DNA of 64,000 nt from positions 1-64,000 of the forward strand of contig JAFLEI010000002.1 of NCBI GenBank assembly GCA_017301975.1, written 5' to 3'. Position 1 is the stretch's first letter. The number at the start of each line of letters is the position of its first letter. Source of the DNA: Verrucomicrobiota bacterium (lineage in GTDB: Bacteria; Verrucomicrobiota; Verrucomicrobiia; Verrucomicrobiales; Verrucomicrobiaceae). The position numbers and the translations under genes are program-made. Under the pieces are notes generated by a model. That model was not told the origin of the DNA. It searched no databases and was given only the letters and a program-made list of their open reading frames with translations. Of this stretch, positions 46,927 to 56,637 are shown in pieces.

Positions 46927-48672
46927 ATGAACTCTGAACGACTGCAATTCACGGCGGATGACGGGCTGGCGCTGCACTACAAGACGTGGAACGTGGCGGG
47001 CGCGACGAAGGCCCTGGTGCTGCTGCATCGCGGGCATGAGCATGCGGACCGGTGGGACACCGTGGTGCCGCATCTGATGATGCCGGACACGGCGATTTAT
47101 GCGTGGGAGGCACGGGGTCATGGACAGTCCCCCGGAAGGCGCGGGCACGCGGCGGGATTCATGGAGTATGTGCGGGATCTCGACACGTTTTTTCATCACC
47201 TGCAGAAGGCGCATGGTCTGGTGCCTGAGCGGACAGTGGTGGTGGCGCACAGCGTGGGCGGTGTGGTGGGGGCGGCGTGGGTGCATGATTTTGCGCCGCG
47301 GATTGCAGGCCTGGTTTTGGCGACGCCGGCGCTGGAGGTGAACCTGATCGTTCCGGGAGCGCTGAAGGGCATCCGGCTGATGCAGAAGGTGAAGGCGGAT
47401 GCGACCATCAAGAGCTATGTGAAGGGCTCATGGCTGACGCGGGATGCGGTGGCGGCGAAGGTGTATGATGCGGACACGCTGATCTCGAAGGACATCTCGG
47501 CGAAGATCCTGGTGGATCTCTTTGATACGGCGAAGCGGGTGATCAGTGATGCGGAGGTGATGGACCGACCGCTGTTGATGTTTTCCGCAGGGGCTGACAA
47601 GGTGGTGAAGAGGGAGGCGGCGGACGCTCTATACGAGAACTATGGCAGCGACCAGAAGACGCATCTGACGCTGAAAGGGGCGCGGCATGCAATCTTCCAC
47701 GATATCTGCCGGGATGAAGTGTGTGGTGCGATCAAGCGCTTTGCCGAGCGGTGCATCGCGAACTTCACGCCGCCCAATCTGGAGGCGGACTTGTCCCATC
47801 CGGTCACAAATGCGGAATTTGCAATGCTGAAGAAGCCGCTGCCATCGCCTTCCCTCCATGGGCTGTCGTTTTTGCTCCAGCGCATCAGCATGGGGACTCT
47901 GGGCAGGCTGAGCGAAGGGATTCGCATTGGCCATGCGACGGGGTTCGACTCTGGAGAGTCACTGGACTATGTTTACAAGAATCAGGCGAACGGCGGGCTG
48001 GGGCTCGGGAAGGTGATTGATCGCGGGTATTTGAATGCAATCGGCTGGCGTGGAATCCGCCAACGGCGCGCATGCATGAACCTAGCACTGAAATACGCGC
48101 TCAAACAGGTGCGCGAGGCGGGGATGCCGATGCAACTGATGGATATCGCGGGCGGCGCAGGGCGGTATTTGCTGGATGTGCTGGAGGACCAGGAATTTGG
48201 CCTTGATCTAAACGTGCTGTGCCGGGACTGGAGCGAGTCCGCGCTGGACACAGGGCGTGCGACGGCGCGCGCAAAGGGACTTCAGGAGCGGATCACGCAC
48301 CTGAAAGGAGATGCCTTTGATGAGAGCTCGCTGGCGGCTGTGGAACCGAAGCCGTCTGTGGCGGTGGTGTCGGGCTTGTATGAGCTTTTTCCAGAAAATG
48401 AAAAGCTCCAGCGCTCTTTGAGAGGCCTCTTCAAGGCGGTGAATGACGGTGGCTGGCTGATCTACACAGGGCAGCCATGGCATCCCCAGGTGGAGATGAT
48501 CGCGCGGACCCTGACGAACCGCGATGGGCAGTTCTGGGTGATGCGCCGACGACCCCAGGGAGAAATGGACGCCTTGGTGAAGGCGGCAGGCTTCAAGAAA
48601 GAAAAGCAGTGGGTGGATGACTTCGGCATCTTCACGGTGAGCGCGGCAAGGAAACCAAAGGGTGGTGCGTGA
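46927..48672 (+). CDS. Bifunctional alpha/beta hydrolase and class I SAM methyltransferase
   Basis: The 581-residue protein fuses two domains. Residues about 15-285 form an alpha/beta hydrolase of monoacylglycerol-lipase type with nucleophile S109 (AHSVGG). Residues about 360-575 form a methyltransferase with motif I DIAGGAGRYLLDV (from D406). This fusion is a known family that clusters with CDP-alcohol phosphatidyltransferases and PAP2/dual-specificity phosphatases, pointing to a phospholipid or lipid headgroup pathway. Substrates are not established. The next gene starts in a 4-bp overlap. Confidence 0.88.
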   Translation: MNSERLQFTADDGLALHYKTWNVAGATKALVLLHRGHEHADRWDTVVPHLMMPDTAIYAWEARGHGQSPGRRGHAAGFMEYVRDLDTFFHHLQKAHGLVPERTVVVAHSVGGVVGAAWVHDFAPRIAGLVLATPALEVNLIVPGALKGIRLMQKVKADATIKSYVKGSWLTRDAVAAKVYDADTLISKDISAKILVDLFDTAKRVISDAEVMDRPLLMFSAGADKVVKREAADALYENYGSDQKTHLTLKGARHAIFHDICRDEVCGAIKRFAERCIANFTPPNLEADLSHPVTNAEFAMLKKPLPSPSLHGLSFLLQRISMGTLGRLSEGIRIGHATGFDSGESLDYVYKNQANGGLGLGKVIDRGYLNAIGWRGIRQRRACMNLALKYALKQVREAGMPMQLMDIAGGAGRYLLDVLEDQEFGLDLNVLCRDWSESALDTGRATARAKGLQERITHLKGDAFDESSLAAVEPKPSVAVVSGLYELFPENEKLQRSLRGLFKAVNDGGWLIYTGQPWHPQVEMIARTLTNRDGQFWVMRRRPQGEMDALVKAAGFKKEKQWVDDFGIFTVSAARKPKGGA

Positions 48673-50015
48673 CTCAGGGCGCGAATAGGAATGAAGTCAG
48701 CGGGCTTCGAAAATACATCAATGCTGCAATCATGAGGGTGCAAGATTTGCCGAATCGAACTCCACGTGAAGCCGGCCTCGCATGGCCTGCTCTCTGGAGA
48801 CTGGCGCTGGCTGGGGCGACGTTTGTGATCGTCTACAGCGGCTGCAACCTGTTCACCCACACACGGGGTAATGTGCCGACGATGATGTTTGAATGGGAAA
48901 AAAACATCCCGTTTGTGAAGGAGCTGGTGGTGCCATACTGGTCTCTGGACTTCTTTTTCTGCGGGGCGTTTTTTCTGTGCGGCAGCAAGACGGAGCTGAA
49001 TCTGCTGACGAAGCGGCTGATGGCGGTGACGATTCTGAGCGGGGTGTTCTTCCTGCTGTTTCCGCTGAAGCTGGGAATGCCCAGACCGGAACCGAGCGGA
49101 TGGACGGCACCGTTTTTCCACGCGCTGTATTTTAACGACCTGCCCTACAATCTGGCACCCTCGCTGCACATCAGCCTGCGGTCGCTGGTGTGGGTGTTTT
49201 ATGGGGCTCGCCTCACGGGACGCCTGCGCACAGCGGTGAAGGTGTGGTTCATCCTGATCGGGCTCTCCACGCTGCTGGTGTGGCAGCATCACCTGATTGA
49301 TGTGGCGGGCGGATTTATCATGGGCTGGGTGGTGGCGGCGCTGATCCCCGATCCGAGACAAATGAGCACGCGGAATCCCTCAAAGAAGCATGCGGTGAGG
49401 TATGGCCTCGGCGCGGTGGTGTGCGGGGCGCTCGGTTTTGCGTGGATTGGCTTTGTCTGGCCGGCGGTGGCGTGCGGGATTGCGGCGCTCGCGTATGCCA
49501 CGGGGCTTTCGCGGCTTTTGGGCAAGGAGAACGGAACCCTCTCGCCCTCGGCGGAGTGGTGCCTGCTTCCCATCCTGCTGGTGCGGGGCTGGGTGCAGAA
49601 GAAGTGGCTGAAGCGGAAGCCTGGCTGGTGTGAGGTGACGCCGGGCGTATGCTTTGGACGGCGCGTGACGGGCGGGGAGGCGGCTGCGATGGTCGCGGCG
49701 GCTGGGCTAGATGGCCTGGCGGTGCTGGATCTCACGGCGGAAACGAATGCGCCGGCGGCTTTTCGAGAGCGGGCGTTTTATGTGAACCTTCCGCTGCTGG
49801 ATCTCGTGCCACTGAAGCCCGAGCAGATTGAAGCCGCGCTGAGGTTTATTCGCGAGCAGCGGGCGCTGGGAAGGCAGGTGTTTGTGCACTGCCAGCTGGG
49901 GTTGCAAAGGTCGCCGCTGGTCGCCGCCCACTGGCTGGTGGAGACTGGGGAATCAGTGGAACTGGAGATGGCGGTCAGGCGGGTGCGGGAGCTGGAGCCG
50001 GAAGTTGTGATTTGA
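48669..50015 (+). CDS. PAP2 phosphatase fused to a dual-specificity phosphatase domain
   Basis: The 448-residue membrane protein combines a PAP2-like region with about six helices (about 30-235) and a C-terminal cysteine-phosphatase domain (about 320-448). The PAP2 motifs are present in altered form: KLGMPRPEP, PSLH (normally PSGH) and HHLIDVAGG. The second domain carries HCQLGLQRS with nucleophile C408 and R414. Both halves would dephosphorylate lipid or inositol phosphates. The GTG at 48669 overlaps the preceding stop; an ATG at 48732 is an alternative. Third gene of the lipid-processing cluster. Confidence 0.87.
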   Translation: MTQGANRNEVSGLRKYINAAIMRVQDLPNRTPREAGLAWPALWRLALAGATFVIVYSGCNLFTHTRGNVPTMMFEWEKNIPFVKELVVPYWSLDFFFCGAFFLCGSKTELNLLTKRLMAVTILSGVFFLLFPLKLGMPRPEPSGWTAPFFHALYFNDLPYNLAPSLHISLRSLVWVFYGARLTGRLRTAVKVWFILIGLSTLLVWQHHLIDVAGGFIMGWVVAALIPDPRQMSTRNPSKKHAVRYGLGAVVCGALGFAWIGFVWPAVACGIAALAYATGLSRLLGKENGTLSPSAEWCLLPILLVRGWVQKKWLKRKPGWCEVTPGVCFGRRVTGGEAAAMVAAAGLDGLAVLDLTAETNAPAAFRERAFYVNLPLLDLVPLKPEQIEAALRFIREQRALGRQVFVHCQLGLQRSPLVAAHWLVETGESVELEMAVRRVRELEPEVVI

Positions 50016-50029
50016 TGACGGACCAATGA

Positions 50030-50066
50030 CCTCGCCATTTGTCATTTCGGCTTCGTTTTTTGCTCC
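50030..50066. repeat. Short intergenic element, copy 1
   Basis: The gap 50016-50107 contains GTCATT-rich sequence with a 6-bp inverted pair (AATGAC/GTCATT) and ends in CGTTTTTTGCTCC (50054-50066). The same 13-mer and similar GTCATT units occur at 58945-59010, so this looks like a dispersed intergenic repeat. Function unknown. Confidence 0.4.
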
Positions 50067-50107
50067 TGCTTGCTCTCGCCTCTGCTCCGCTTACGTAGTC
50101 TCCTAAC

Positions 50108-50683
50108 ATGCCTGCCCTCACCACCCCCACCGGATTCAAAGAATGGTCCTTCGTCTGCGATGCCCTCGCGCAGGGCCGCCTCAGCATCATTTTGCGCAAA
50201 GGCGGCATCCATGAGGGCCGTGGCGGCTTTGAGTGGAAGCACCGCGAGTTCTTCCTCTTCCCAACCTGGTTTCACAATCAGGCCGAAAAACTCAGATGGG
50301 TACCCGAAAACACCCAGCGCGACTTCCCGCCGGAAGAGGAGCGCACCACCGTCGATATCGACGGCTGCGCCACACTGGAGCAGGTCTGGAAAGTCACGGA
50401 CTGGGACAAGGTGGCCGCGCTGGCCCCTCTGCACATTTGGAATGAAGACGTGGTGAAGGATCGCTTCATCTATGATGACGAGACCTGCCTCCATGTCGCC
50501 CTCGTCCGTGCCTACAAACTCCCGCAAAACTGGCACTTTCCGTATGCAAAGAGCTACGGCGGCTGCCGCTCCTGGATCACCCTGCCTGAAGAAGGGCTCC
50601 CCCTGGCCGCTGCGGCCACTCCAGCACTGAGCGACGAAGCCTTTGCCGAAGTGTCAGCGAAGTTGAAAGCGATCTTGGGCTAG
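50108..50683 (+). CDS. DUF1802 family protein
   Basis: A 191-residue cytoplasmic protein with the DUF1802 pattern: FKEWSFVCDALAQG near the N-terminus, then LRKGGIHEGRGGFEWKH and a later WHFPYAKSYGGCRSW segment. The function of the family is not known. The ATG at 50108 is the first good start. It lies 6 bp before alr on the same strand, so co-transcription is likely, though a shared role is not evident. Confidence 0.85.
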   Translation: MPALTTPTGFKEWSFVCDALAQGRLSIILRKGGIHEGRGGFEWKHREFFLFPTWFHNQAEKLRWVPENTQRDFPPEEERTTVDIDGCATLEQVWKVTDWDKVAALAPLHIWNEDVVKDRFIYDDETCLHVALVRAYKLPQNWHFPYAKSYGGCRSWITLPEEGLPLAAAATPALSDEAFAEVSAKLKAILG

Positions 50684-50689
50684 TCGAGT

Positions 50690-51808
50690 GTGCCCCACTT
50701 GAATCCAACCGACGCCATCCGCCCAGCTCACGTCGAGGTCAGCCTCGGCGCCATTGCGCAGAACTACGACGCCATCCGTGCGCATGTGGGCACCGCGTCC
50801 GTCATGCCCGTGGTCAAGGCCAATGCCTATGGCCACGGCATCGTGGAAGTGGCACGCCACCTGATGAATCACGGGGCGCCCTGTCTGGGTGTCGCCCTGC
50901 TGGAGGAAGCCATCGTGCTGCGCCAGGGCGGCATCACACTGCCGATCCTCGTCTTCGGCGGCGTGGCCACACGGCAGATCCCGCAGTTCATCGCGCATGA
51001 TTTGATCATGGCGGCGTCCTCCATCGACAAACTCCGGCAGATTGATGAAGCCGCCGCAGCGGTGAAAACCAAGGCGCGTGTGCATCTGAAAATCGATACC
51101 GGCATGGAGCGCATCGGCGTGCATTGGTACAACGCGGAGAAGCTTTTGGAGGCCAGCTTGAGCTTCACGAATGTGGAAGCGGCCGGCATCTACTCGCACT
51201 TTGCCAATTCAGACGCCGCAGACCTCGCATCGGCCAAAGAGCAGCTCGCACGTTTTCTTGAAGTGCTTGAGTTTTATCCAAAGCGCGGACTGCAGCCGCC
51301 CCTGCGCCACATCGCCAACTCCGGCGGCATTTTGCAGCTTCCCGAAAGCCATCTCGATCTCGTCCGTCCGGGCATCATGCTCTACGGCGTGTATCCCTCG
51401 AAGGAGGTGCCGCAGACCGTCAAGCTGCAGCCGGCGCTGAGCTGGAAGTCGCAGGTGGTGTATTTCAAAGTCGTGCAGCCTGGCAGTTCTGTCAGCTACG
51501 GCGGCACCTGGCAGAGCGATCACCCAGTACGCGTCGTCACCGTGCCCGTGGGCTATGGGGATGGTTATTTTCGGGCGCTCTCGAATCGCGGACAGGTGGT
51601 CATTCGCGGCCAGCGCCACCCGATTGCAGGCCGCGTATGCATGGATCAGTTCATGGTGAATCTGGAATGGGGCACCGCTTACAATGGCGACGTAGTGACT
51701 CTCATTGGCGACGGCATATCCGCTCAGGATGTGGCTGATTGGGCGGGCACCATTCCCTATGAAGTGCTCACCAACATCAACTCCCGCGTGCCCCGAGTGT
51801 ACGTTTAA
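50690..51808 (+). CDS. alr: Alanine racemase
   Basis: PLP enzyme producing D-alanine for peptidoglycan. The 372-residue protein has the PLP lysine K43 (VVKANAYGHG) and the second catalytic base Y270 (VSYGGTW). The start is a GTG at 50690, 6 bp after DUF1802, giving a start MPHLNPTDAIRPAHVEV just before the conserved barrel. Length is normal. A D-Ala-D-Ala-dipeptidase-like protein is encoded elsewhere in the window, so both synthesis and cleavage of D-Ala-containing peptides are represented. Confidence 0.96.
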   Translation: MPHLNPTDAIRPAHVEVSLGAIAQNYDAIRAHVGTASVMPVVKANAYGHGIVEVARHLMNHGAPCLGVALLEEAIVLRQGGITLPILVFGGVATRQIPQFIAHDLIMAASSIDKLRQIDEAAAAVKTKARVHLKIDTGMERIGVHWYNAEKLLEASLSFTNVEAAGIYSHFANSDAADLASAKEQLARFLEVLEFYPKRGLQPPLRHIANSGGILQLPESHLDLVRPGIMLYGVYPSKEVPQTVKLQPALSWKSQVVYFKVVQPGSSVSYGGTWQSDHPVRVVTVPVGYGDGYFRALSNRGQVVIRGQRHPIAGRVCMDQFMVNLEWGTAYNGDVVTLIGDGISAQDVADWAGTIPYEVLTNINSRVPRVYV

Positions 51809-51877
51809 TGCCTTGCAATCAGTCTGCTATGGCCGCAACGAAGGGGTGGGACGCGACAGCGTGTTCCGCCCGCATTC

Positions 51878-52456
51878 ATGAACCTCATTATCTTCGATCT
51901 CGAAACCACCGGCCTGTTACCTTCCCAGCATGAGATCATCCAGATCGCAGCCATGAAGGTGAAGAACGGCAGGTGGGACGAAGGCGAATATTTTGACAGC
52001 TATGTGCGACCGGAAAATCGCATTCCGTCCTTCATCACCAAGCTGACCGGAATCACCCAGGCGCAGGTGGCGGACGCTCCCCATCCCGTGGATGTGCTGA
52101 TGGAGTTCTCCCGTTTCGTCGGTCATGATGCGACGCTCATCGCCCACAACGGGATTCGTTTTGACATGCGCTTCATCGCGGAAAACTGCAAGCGCCACGG
52201 TATTCCAGTGCGTGAAACGAGCGCTCTCGATTCCCGGGACTTCTCCCGCAAAATCTGGGGCGGCAAAGGCGGCCATGGCTTGGATGCGGTGCTGGGTCGC
52301 GTTGGCGTGTCCAGCAAAGGCGTGAAGCGCCACGACGCCCGCGTGGACGTGCAACTGCTGGCACGCGCCGTGCAGTACATGTGGGAACGACTCACAACAA
52401 GCGTGACCAACTGCCCGGTGGCTCTTTCAGCCGGGGTGATCCCGGCGCTGGATTGA
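51878..52456 (+). CDS. DEDDh 3'-5' exonuclease (DnaQ/PolC-like)
   Basis: A 192-residue single-domain exonuclease with all DEDDh metal and catalytic residues: D7 and E9 (FDLETTG), D96 (GIRFDMRF), H152 and D157 (RHDARVDVQ). Such proteins act as polymerase proofreading subunits or as repair or RNA-trimming nucleases; a small stand-alone version cannot be assigned more narrowly. A terminator hairpin follows. Confidence 0.9.
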   Translation: MNLIIFDLETTGLLPSQHEIIQIAAMKVKNGRWDEGEYFDSYVRPENRIPSFITKLTGITQAQVADAPHPVDVLMEFSRFVGHDATLIAHNGIRFDMRFIAENCKRHGIPVRETSALDSRDFSRKIWGGKGGHGLDAVLGRVGVSSKGVKRHDARVDVQLLARAVQYMWERLTTSVTNCPVALSAGVIPALD

Positions 52457-52504
52457 GACGGCTCATCCTGATTGGCCGAAAAAATGGAAAAAGAAGGAAA
52501 AAAG

Positions 52505-52532
52505 AAAGAGCCGGATTTGATCCCGGCTCTTT
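52505..52532. terminator. Bidirectional intrinsic terminator
   Basis: A 10-bp perfect stem (52505-52514 with 52523-52532, GC-rich core) and 8-nt loop lies between the convergent exonuclease and sufD genes. A T-rich run follows on the plus strand (52530-52541), and an A-rich run precedes it (a T tract on the minus strand), so it can serve both operons. Confidence 0.88.
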
Positions 52533-52568
52533 TTATTTTTTCAGTTCTTTCGGCCAGTCCTTCTGGTC

Positions 52569-53921
52569 TCAGACGGCACGCTCCAGCTTCTCATCAATGC
52601 GCGCCACCAGCGTGTCCAGCAGCTCACCATTGCCGAAGCGCTCGATGACACCAGCCAGGAAACCTTCGATGATGAGCTTGCGGCTTTCGCTGTCGCTGAT
52701 GCCACGGGCTTTGAGGTAAAAGAGCTCCTCGTCGCTGATGGGGCCGCTGGTCGCGCCATGGCTGCACTTAACCTGGTCCGCGCTGATTTCCAAGCCCGGC
52801 AGGCTCGTCGCTTCGGCTTCATTGCTGTTGAGCAGGTTGCGGCAGGTCTGGTAGGCGTCGGTGTAATGCGCACCTTCATCCACCGTGATGAGGCCACTGA
52901 AGATGCTGCGTGACTTGCCGTAGAGGGCGTTCTTGTAAAGCAGGTCGCTGCTGGCGTGCGGCGCCTTGTGGTTCTGCAGTGTGCGCTGATCGACCACTTG
53001 GTCGCCGATGGGCAATGACACGCTGAGCATGTCGCTGCGGGAGCCTTCGCCGATGAGATCGCTCACGCTTTCGCTGCGGCTGAAACTGGCGCCCAACTGC
53101 ACCTGGAAGCTCTTGATGGCGGAATCACGTCCGGCCACGATGCTGGAAAGATGCAGCGCCTGCGCATCATCCGCCAGCTCCTGGCAGGCGGCATAGGTAA
53201 TCTTGCTGCCACGACCACCGACGAGGTCCGCAATGGCAATGCTCAGGCCGCCTTCACCTTCGAGGCTGCGGTAATGATCGACGACACTGACCTCGGCATT
53301 ATCACCCGTGACGATGAGCGTGTGCGGGAAGATGGCGGCATGATCGCCGACCACCCAGTGGAAAATTTCGACCGGCTTCTCAATCGCCACATTTTTCGGC
53401 ACGATGATGACCGCGCCAGCTTTCACGTGTGCAAGATGCAGGGCGGCAAACTTGGCGGAGCCCAGCGTCATCTCACGCTGCATGAAGTGCTCCTTGAGCA
53501 CGTCGCTATGATCCCGCAGCGCATCCGCAAAGGTCACGCAAACAACGCCGGCAGGCAGATTCGTGGTGTCGGACTCGACAAGCACGTCGTTCACGAAGAC
53601 AAAGCGTGCGGCACGTTCCTTGAGCCCTTCCGTGGCCGCGAGAGCAGCAGCGGTGTTCGCAGCCGTAGGTGCTGTAGCTGGCGTATGATCGGCGAGCTCG
53701 ATTTTCTTCGAGCTGGAGTAGCGCCAGTGCTCGTCTTTGATGCCAGGCATCGGCACATTCTGGAACTCAGCCCAAGCCGCTTCGGAGCGGGCGATAAACC
53801 AGCCGGGTGCGGATTTTTCATCGCGCACAGGCACGGTGATTTCGAGACCGGAAGGAGCGGGGATAACGGGAGCGTCGGGCACGGGAGCGAGTAGGGTTTT
53901 TGGGGGAAGGGTGGCGTTCAT
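52569..53921 (-). CDS. sufD: Fe-S cluster assembly protein SufD
   Basis: Component of the SufBCD scaffold that builds Fe-S clusters, with SufC as ATPase. The 450-residue product (ATG at 53921) has a long N-terminal helical region containing WRYSSSKKIEL, a central beta-helix and the conserved C-terminal block KCSHGATSGPISDEELFYLKARGI with the key histidine. It is the last gene of the fur-sufC-sufB-(small gene)-sufD operon; a 102-bp gap with no gene precedes it. Confidence 0.95.
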   Translation of the reverse strand: MNATLPPKTLLAPVPDAPVIPAPSGLEITVPVRDEKSAPGWFIARSEAAWAEFQNVPMPGIKDEHWRYSSSKKIELADHTPATAPTAANTAAALAATEGLKERAARFVFVNDVLVESDTTNLPAGVVCVTFADALRDHSDVLKEHFMQREMTLGSAKFAALHLAHVKAGAVIIVPKNVAIEKPVEIFHWVVGDHAAIFPHTLIVTGDNAEVSVVDHYRSLEGEGGLSIAIADLVGGRGSKITYAACQELADDAQALHLSSIVAGRDSAIKSFQVQLGASFSRSESVSDLIGEGSRSDMLSVSLPIGDQVVDQRTLQNHKAPHASSDLLYKNALYGKSRSIFSGLITVDEGAHYTDAYQTCRNLLNSNEAEATSLPGLEISADQVKCSHGATSGPISDEELFYLKARGISDSESRKLIIEGFLAGVIERFGNGELLDTLVARIDEKLERAV

Positions 53922-54023
53922 TCTAAAAAGTCTTGGTTGTCTCAACCTCGTTTGGGATTGGTCGAGTTTGCAGAACGACAGGGCGAAGGAAGTTCCCAGG
54001 TCCTAGGTGAATGATTTGCGTCA

Positions 54024-54404
54024 TCACGACGGAACCTCCCTTCCATCCTCATTTTCCAGCATTTTATAACCACACCCAAAGCAGTTGCCTGACGATAGCA
54101 AGGCATTGAGAGCCATTGTAGACTCATGGGTGTGACCACAATTCGGGCATGCTATACCACTTGTTGTGCGAATCTTTTTTCCAGCACGGCCCACATAGGA
54201 AAGGGCAAAAAAAATGACAAAAAGAGCAGCCAGCCAGGCACTGTGAGAAACCACCATTTTAAACCCTAGGTAAGACAAGACCATCAAAGCCAAGAACATG
54301 GCATTGGTTGCAAGGCGGCAAAGCCGCAGCTTAGGGCGGACAGATGCCGCTCGTTCAAGGTATTTATCCTTCGATACTGGAAACAAGACAGACATTTGAA
54401 TCAT
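54024..54404 (-). CDS. Small membrane protein with zinc-ribbon motif, function unknown
   Basis: A 126-residue protein with two predicted membrane helices (about 34-73) and a C-terminal zinc-ribbon pattern CPNC...CFGC (about 86-112). I do not recognise a family. It lies between sufB (3 bp away) and sufD in the suf operon. Its coding DNA is AT-richer than its neighbours, suggesting it was acquired or is under weaker constraint. An ATG at 54395 is an alternative start. Zinc binding and a link to Fe-S assembly are inference. Confidence 0.6.
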   Translation of the reverse strand: MIQMSVLFPVSKDKYLERAASVRPKLRLCRLATNAMFLALMVLSYLGFKMVVSHSAWLAALFVIFFALSYVGRAGKKIRTTSGIACPNCGHTHESTMALNALLSSGNCFGCGYKMLENEDGREVPS

Positions 54405-54407
54405 CAA

Positions 54408-55826
54408 TCAGCCCACGCTTCCTTCCATTTCGAGATCGATGAGGCGTTTCAATTCGACGCTGTATTCCATCGGGAATTCCTTCGCGAGGTCATTGATGAA
54501 GCCGTTCACGGAGAGGCTCATGGCTTCCGCCTCGGTGAGGCCGCGTTGCATGAGGTAGAAGATCTGGTCCGCACTCACCTGGCTGACGCTGGCTTCATGC
54601 TGGGTGGAGTGCTGGTTGCCACGGACGCTGATGGCAGGGTAGGTGTCGGTGTGGCTGTTGCTGTTGATCAGCAGCGCATCGCACTCGGTGTTGTTCTTGC
54701 AGCCCTTGAGGTGTTTCGGGATGTGAACGAGGCCGCGATAGGTGCTGCGACCTTGGCCGATGGAGATGGATTTAGAGATGACGTTGCTCGTGGTGTCATC
54801 GGCGGCGTGGACCATCTTGGCTCCGGTGTCCTGATGCTGGCCGCTGTTCGCCAGCGCGATGCTGATGACTTCACCACGGGCGCGCTTGCCTTTCATGATC
54901 ACGCCGGGGTACTTCATGGTCAGGCGGCTGCCGATGTTGCAGTCGATCCAGCGCACTTCCGCGTCTTCATGCGCGATGCCGCGCTTCGTCACGAGGTTGA
55001 AGACATTGCTGCTCCAGTTCTGGACGGTCACATACTGGATCTTCGCACCCTTCATGGCCACCAGCTCCACCACCGCGCTGTGCAGCGTGGCGGTTTCAAA
55101 CTTCGGCGCTGTGCAGCCTTCCATGTACATCACTTCCGCGCCTTCATCGGCGATGATGAGTGTGCGCTCAAACTGGCCAAACTGCTCGCTGTTGATGCGG
55201 AAGTAAGCCTGCAGCGGGTGCTTCACCTTCACGCCGGGCGGCACATAGATGAACGAGCCGCCGGAGAACACCGCGCTGTTCAGTGCGGAGAATTTGTTGT
55301 CGCCAGTGGGGATCACCTTGCCAAACCACTTCCTGAAAATCTCAGGATGTTTGTGCAGCCCTTCCGTGCTGTTCACAAAGATGACGCCCTGCTCCTCGAC
55401 GGCAGCCTTGATGTTCGAGTAAGCCGCTTCGGAGTCATACTGCGCCTCCACACCCGCCAGGAACTTGCGCTCCTGCTCAGGGATGCCGAGGCGGTCGAAA
55501 GTCTTCTTCACGTCCTCAGGCACATCGTCCCAGGAGCGCTTCGGCTTCTGGCCGTCGCTGAGGTAGTAGCGGAATTCGTCGAACTTGATGTTCTCCAGAT
55601 CCTTCGTGGCCCAATGCGTGGGCATCGGCTTGTCCTGGAAGATCTTGAGTGCCTTGTGCCGGAACTCGCGAATCCAGTCGGGGTCATTCTTCACATCAGC
55701 GATGAAGTCGACGGTCTTGTCGGTGATGCCGAAGCCGGAGTCGTACTTGTTGCGCTCGGGGAAAGTGAAATCGCCGACGTTATCGACTTTGATGTCGGAG
55801 ATGTCGTTGTCTGGGGCGGTGACCAT
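54408..55826 (-). CDS. sufB: Fe-S cluster assembly protein SufB
   Basis: Core scaffold subunit of SufBCD. The 472-residue protein has the beta-helix with conserved [19 protein letters not shown], the QHEASVSQ region and the C-terminal domain shared with SufD. It starts from the ATG at 55826, 30 bp after sufC. Length matches the family (about 465-495). Confidence 0.97.
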   Translation of the reverse strand: MVTAPDNDISDIKVDNVGDFTFPERNKYDSGFGITDKTVDFIADVKNDPDWIREFRHKALKIFQDKPMPTHWATKDLENIKFDEFRYYLSDGQKPKRSWDDVPEDVKKTFDRLGIPEQERKFLAGVEAQYDSEAAYSNIKAAVEEQGVIFVNSTEGLHKHPEIFRKWFGKVIPTGDNKFSALNSAVFSGGSFIYVPPGVKVKHPLQAYFRINSEQFGQFERTLIIADEGAEVMYMEGCTAPKFETATLHSAVVELVAMKGAKIQYVTVQNWSSNVFNLVTKRGIAHEDAEVRWIDCNIGSRLTMKYPGVIMKGKRARGEVISIALANSGQHQDTGAKMVHAADDTTSNVISKSISIGQGRSTYRGLVHIPKHLKGCKNNTECDALLINSNSHTDTYPAISVRGNQHSTQHEASVSQVSADQIFYLMQRGLTEAEAMSLSVNGFINDLAKEFPMEYSVELKRLIDLEMEGSVG

Positions 55827-55856
55827 AATGTTAAAGTTTGGCGGGTTTCAGTGCTC

Positions 55857-56615
55857 TTAAGCTGCCGTAGCCAGTGACTCATCCGTCACCCAGTCATAGC
55901 CACGCTCCTCAAGCTCCAGTGAGAGCTCCTTGCCGCCGGTCTTCACGATGCGGCCGTCTTTGAGGACGTGGACGATGTCGGGCTGGATGTAGTTCAGCAG
56001 GCGCTGGTAATGAGTGATGACGAGGAAGCCGCGGTTCTCGCTGCGCATGGCGTTCACGCCACGGGAGACAATTTTGAGGGCGTCGATGTCGAGGCCGGAG
56101 TCGGTTTCGTCGAGGATGGCGTACTTGGGCTCCAGCATCATGAGCTGGAGGATCTCGTTGCGCTTTTTCTCACCGCCGGAGAAGCCTTCATTGACGCTGC
56201 GGCTGGTGAAGCTGCGGTCCATTTCCAGCTGGTCCATGCGGGCGTAGAGCTGCTTGTAGAATCTCACTGCATCAATGTCTTCACCCTTTGGCAGGCGGGC
56301 CTTCAAGGCGGCACGGAGGAAATTGGCGTTGCTGACGCCGGGGATTTCATGCGGGTACTGGAAGGCGAGAAAGAGACCGGCTCGGCTGCGGGCATCGACA
56401 GCCATGTCGAGGATGTTTTCGCCATCCAGCAGGACTTCACCGCTGGTGACTTCGTAGTCGTCGTGGCCGCAGAGGACCTTGCTCAGGGTGCTCTTGCCGG
56501 AGCCGTTCGGGCCCATGATGGCATGGACTTCACCGGGGTTGATCGTGAGGTTCAGGCCTTTGAGGATTTCGCGGCCGGGGATCTGGGCGTGGAGGGCTTT
56601 AATTTCGAGGGACAT
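55857..56615 (-). CDS. sufC: Fe-S cluster assembly ATPase SufC
   Basis: ABC-type ATPase of the SufBCD complex. From the ATG at 56615 the product is 252 residues with Walker A GPNGSGKS (35-42), the ABC signature FSGGEKKR, Walker B ([12 protein letters not shown]) and the switch histidine (ITHYQR). The frame is open upstream to 56759, but that segment overlaps the Fur gene and is Pro-rich, so it is not coding. It follows the Fur-family gene by 22 bp. Confidence 0.97.
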   Translation of the reverse strand: MSLEIKALHAQIPGREILKGLNLTINPGEVHAIMGPNGSGKSTLSKVLCGHDDYEVTSGEVLLDGENILDMAVDARSRAGLFLAFQYPHEIPGVSNANFLRAALKARLPKGEDIDAVRFYKQLYARMDQLEMDRSFTSRSVNEGFSGGEKKRNEILQLMMLEPKYAILDETDSGLDIDALKIVSRGVNAMRSENRGFLVITHYQRLLNYIQPDIVHVLKDGRIVKTGGKELSLELEERGYDWVTDESLATAA

Positions 56616-56637
56616 GTGGGGGGAATTGGGTGGGTGG

